A stretch of DNA of 64,000 nt. Origin: an uncultured Saprospiraceae bacterium. Its GTDB lineage: Bacteria; Bacteroidota; Bacteroidia; Chitinophagales; Saprospiraceae. A program made the position numbers and the translations under genes. This document shows, in pieces, positions 61,787-64,000 of this stretch (position 1 is its first letter; each line of letters opens with the position of its first letter). The notes under the pieces are model-generated. The model had not been told where the DNA came from. It ran no database searches and saw nothing but the letters and a program-made list of their open reading frames with translations. The stretch covers positions 248,001-312,000 of the forward strand of contig CALLPI010000004.1 of assembly GCA_938015595.1 (NCBI GenBank), given 5' to 3'.

Positions 61787-64000
61787 TCATGCTGGCCAAA
61801 ACGGCTGGTGATAGTAGCGCTTGCCTGTAGCCCTATACAAAGCATTAGCTAAAGCGCCAAACACCGGCGGGAAGATGGGTTCGCCCAGCCCGGTAGGGTC
61901 GGTGTCGCTTTTCACGAAGTGCACTTCAATAGCTTCGGGTGCCTCGCTGTGGCGTATAAGGCGGTACTTGTCAAAGTTGCTTTGCTGGGGTGCGCCTTCC
62001 TTGAAGGTGATGGCGCTGTACAGTGCATGGCCTATGGCATCTACTATAGAACCTTCGGCCATGTTGATAGCGGCGTCCGGGTTTACCACTATGCCGCAGT
62101 CAATGGCGCAATAGGCTTTTTTGACTTTGGGTTTGCCGTCTTGTATGATCAGGTCGAGGACATTGGCCACGTAAGAGTTGTGGCAGAAGTAAGCCGCCAC
62201 ACCGCGATAGATGCCGCTGGGCGCGCTGTTCCAGCCTGCTTTGTCTCGGGCCAGCTCCAGCACGCCGGCGTAGCGTGCTGGGTCGTAGTCGTTGTTTTCG
62301 CCTACGGGGCGCTCCTGGGCGCGCTTGAGCAGTTCAAGGCGGAAAGCGATGGGGTCTTTACCTGCAGCTTCGGCCACTTCGTCAAGGAAGGCCTGCTCGG
62401 CACCAGCGATGAAGTTGGAGCGCGGCGCGCGAAAAGCACCCACAGTAATGTTGGAGTCAATTTTCCATTCTTCGGCCAGGTAATTATCCACGGCGCCAGC
62501 CGGAAAGCGGTTGGGTACAAGCGGACTTTCAGGTATGCCGCCTGCTTTTACGTGGAAGGCTATGAGTTGGTTGTTGGTATCCAGGGCAGCGCGGTACGTG
62601 GCCCAATAAGCAGGGCGATAGCAGCCAAAGGTCATGTCATCTTCGCGAGTATAGATGAGTTTGATGGGGGCTTTCATACGCTGTGAGATCACAGCAGCCT
62701 CTACCACAAAGTGGCCGTAGAGTCTGCGGCCAAAGCCTCCGCCCTGGCGAGTCATCTGGATATCTATCTTTTCAAGTGGCAGCCCCAACCGGGCGGCTAC
62801 GCTCTTTTCCATGAACTCTGGTGTCTGAATGGGGCCTACCAGTTCTGCTTTGTCATCGGTTACGTGGGCAAAGAAGTTCATCGGCTCCAGCGTATTGTGT
62901 GCCAGGAATGGAGCAGTGTAAGTACGTTCTATGATTTTGGCAGCTTTGCGGAAAGCGGCTTCGGGGTCGCCGTCTTTGCGCACTATGGTAGCTGGTCTGG
63001 TGGCCATTTCAACCATTTTGGCGGCATGAGCATCTGAGCTTTCCAGTGCTGAGGAGGGGGTGGTCACCAGTTTTCGCCCAAACACATCCGCTTCGGCTTT
63101 CTTAGGCTGTATGGGTTCCCATGCCAGTTGAAGGGCTTTTTTGGCATTCATTACCTCCCAGGTGGTGTTGCCCACCACCACGGCCAGTTCAGTGAAGGCG
63201 CTCACGTCGCTCCATTGCGGCTGGTAGTCATCTTGGTATGTTTTTATGGTGAACGCATCCTTGATACCCGGCATGGCCTTGGCGGCGGAGGCATCCATAG
63301 ATTTGAGTTTCAGGCCAAAAGCCGGCGGGTGCACTATCATGGCTATGAGCATACCCTCGCGGTAATAGTCCAGGCCATAGAGAGGTTTACCGGTAACAAT
63401 AGCCGGGCCATCCACATTTTTGCGAGAGGTGCCGATGATTTTGAATGCTGATTTTTCTTTGAGCGTTACTTCTTCGGGCACGGGTAATTGAGCGGCAGCG
63501 GCAGCCATTTCACCGTAGCTGGCCTTGCGTTTGCTGGGAGGGTGTAGAAGACGGCCGCTATCGGTTTGTACTTCCTCTACGGGCACGCCCCAAGCTTGGG
63601 CGGCGGCGGCTCTGAGCATTTGGCGGGCGGTGGCGCCAGCCATGCGCAGGGATTTCCAGCCCTGGCGGATGGATTGACTGCCGCCGGCGAGTTGACGAGT
63701 GAACACAGCGGTGTTAAGCGGGGCTTGCTCTACTATTACTTGCTTCCAGTCCACGTCAAGTTCCTCGGCAACAATCATAGGCATAGAGGTCTTTACGTTT
63801 TGCCCGATCTCTGGGTTGGGCGACATGATGGTGACCATGCCATTAGGGGCTATTTTGAGAAAGCCGTTGATCTCAAACCACTCCTCCGGTATGTCGGTCA
63901 GGGTGCTGTCTTTGGGTCTGCAGGAGGCCAGCCAGTTGAAGCCCAACAACATGCCACCGCCAGCCAGGGTGGTCACTTTGATGAAAGAGCGACGATTCAG
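61787..64000 (-). CDS. Xanthine-dehydrogenase-family molybdopterin-binding subunit, Tat-exported (5' end outside window)
   Basis: This is the large catalytic subunit of a molybdenum hydroxylase of the IorB/aldehyde-oxidase type. The frame is open past the right edge. The visible N-terminus reads LNRRSFIKVTTLAGGG, a twin-arginine signal, followed by a hydrophobic segment. Domains: an AldOxII-type region (SPNPEIGQNVKTSMPMIVAEEL), a Mo-cofactor part (GGSQSIRQGWKSLRMAGATARQ), the first catalytic part (GKPLYGLDYYREG), TRQGGGFGRRLYG and GAFRAPRSNFIAGAEQAFLDE. The C-terminus is complete at RYYHQPFWPA. It probably acts in the periplasm with a small iron-sulfur subunit that is not in the window. Confidence 0.9.
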   Translation of the reverse strand: MNRRSFIKVTTLAGGGMLLGFNWLASCRPKDSTLTDIPEEWFEINGFLKIAPNGMVTIMSPNPEIGQNVKTSMPMIVAEELDVDWKQVIVEQAPLNTAVFTRQLAGGSQSIRQGWKSLRMAGATARQMLRAAAAQAWGVPVEEVQTDSGRLLHPPSKRKASYGEMAAAAAQLPVPEEVTLKEKSAFKIIGTSRKNVDGPAIVTGKPLYGLDYYREGMLIAMIVHPPAFGLKLKSMDASAAKAMPGIKDAFTIKTYQDDYQPQWSDVSAFTELAVVVGNTTWEVMNAKKALQLAWEPIQPKKAEADVFGRKLVTTPSSALESSDAHAAKMVEMATRPATIVRKDGDPEAAFRKAAKIIERTYTAPFLAHNTLEPMNFFAHVTDDKAELVGPIQTPEFMEKSVAARLGLPLEKIDIQMTRQGGGFGRRLYGHFVVEAAVISQRMKAPIKLIYTREDDMTFGCYRPAYWATYRAALDTNNQLIAFHVKAGGIPESPLVPNRFPAGAVDNYLAEEWKIDSNITVGAFRAPRSNFIAGAEQAFLDEVAEAAGKDPIAFRLELLKRAQERPVGENNDYDPARYAGVLELARDKAGWNSAPSGIYRGVAAYFCHNSYVANVLDLIIQDGKPKVKKAYCAIDCGIVVNPDAAINMAEGSIVDAIGHALYSAITFKEGAPQQSNFDKYRLIRHSEAPEAIEVHFVKSDTDPTGLGEPIFPPVFGALANALYRATGKRYYHQPFWPA

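Noticed and set aside
61919-62686. Long open frame (255 codons) on the plus strand inside the molybdopterin-subunit gene
   Set aside because: It lies wholly antisense to a gene with clear family motifs and has no recognisable protein features; it reflects codon bias of the opposite strand.

Overview
The window is a stretch of chromosome from a member of the Bacteroidota, most likely from the Saprospiria/Chitinophagia side of the phylum (inference). The evidence is a type IX secretion (T9SS) type-B cargo with SprB-like repeats, a PorP/SprF protein, lipoproteins with plain lipoboxes, carboxypeptidase-regulatory and TonB-like domains, an alternative-start-rich gene set without obvious Shine-Dalgarno sequences, and several promoters of the Bacteroidota type (TTTG, about 19-20 bases, TAnnTTTG). 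GC content looks slightly above one half by eye. No rRNA, tRNA, CRISPR array or prophage is visible.

Layout. 1-8241: end of purL, a TlpA-like thiol-disulfide lipoprotein, two M1 aminopeptidase lipoproteins, an OmpA-like lipoprotein and an alpha/beta hydrolase. 8304-18401: membrane proteins (DUF1295, DUF2177, DUF3352-like, DUF423, a GT39-like multispan protein), the rRNA methyltransferase RlmD and a large TPR-like protein behind a textbook promoter and a 36-bp palindrome. 18693-20633: a decayed IS66 transposase, a long AT-rich non-coding stretch and a stand-alone small-RNA candidate with its own promoter and terminator. 20674-23639: SPOR-domain protein, RodA and Tgt. 24667-28587: a compact, overlapping histidine operon hisD-hisH-hisA-hisF-hisIE without hisG, hisC or hisB. 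28607-36804 (minus strand): a giant peptidase-like/propeller/Omp85 protein, a dodecin, a Cys/Lys-rich microprotein, an OmpA lipoprotein, and a TonB-dependent receptor overlapping a partner lipoprotein behind a Fur-family-like operator.

37167-43633 is the most distinctive accessory region: a surface protein with an exact 15-residue repeat, a T9SS type-B cargo whose start codon overlaps it, and a PorP/SprF-TSP3-OmpA fusion, followed by a metallophosphoesterase/PQQ-propeller protein. I read the first three genes as a self-contained cell-surface display module (inference). 43668-48582 holds a CBM9-like lipoprotein, an ECF sigma factor with a membrane partner carrying TonB-like and regulatory domains, and a split BatD pair.

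48637-64000 is mainly housekeeping: BFN nuclease-like protein, MazG, TrpG/PabA, QueA, RarA, rhodanese, a sugar-kinase-like/RapZ-C fusion, an orphan MoxR-type ATPase, a threonine-synthase-like enzyme, a third M1 peptidase, an SDR, and the large molybdopterin subunit of a xanthine-dehydrogenase-family enzyme whose Tat signal runs off the right edge. Tgt and QueA together indicate queuosine synthesis.
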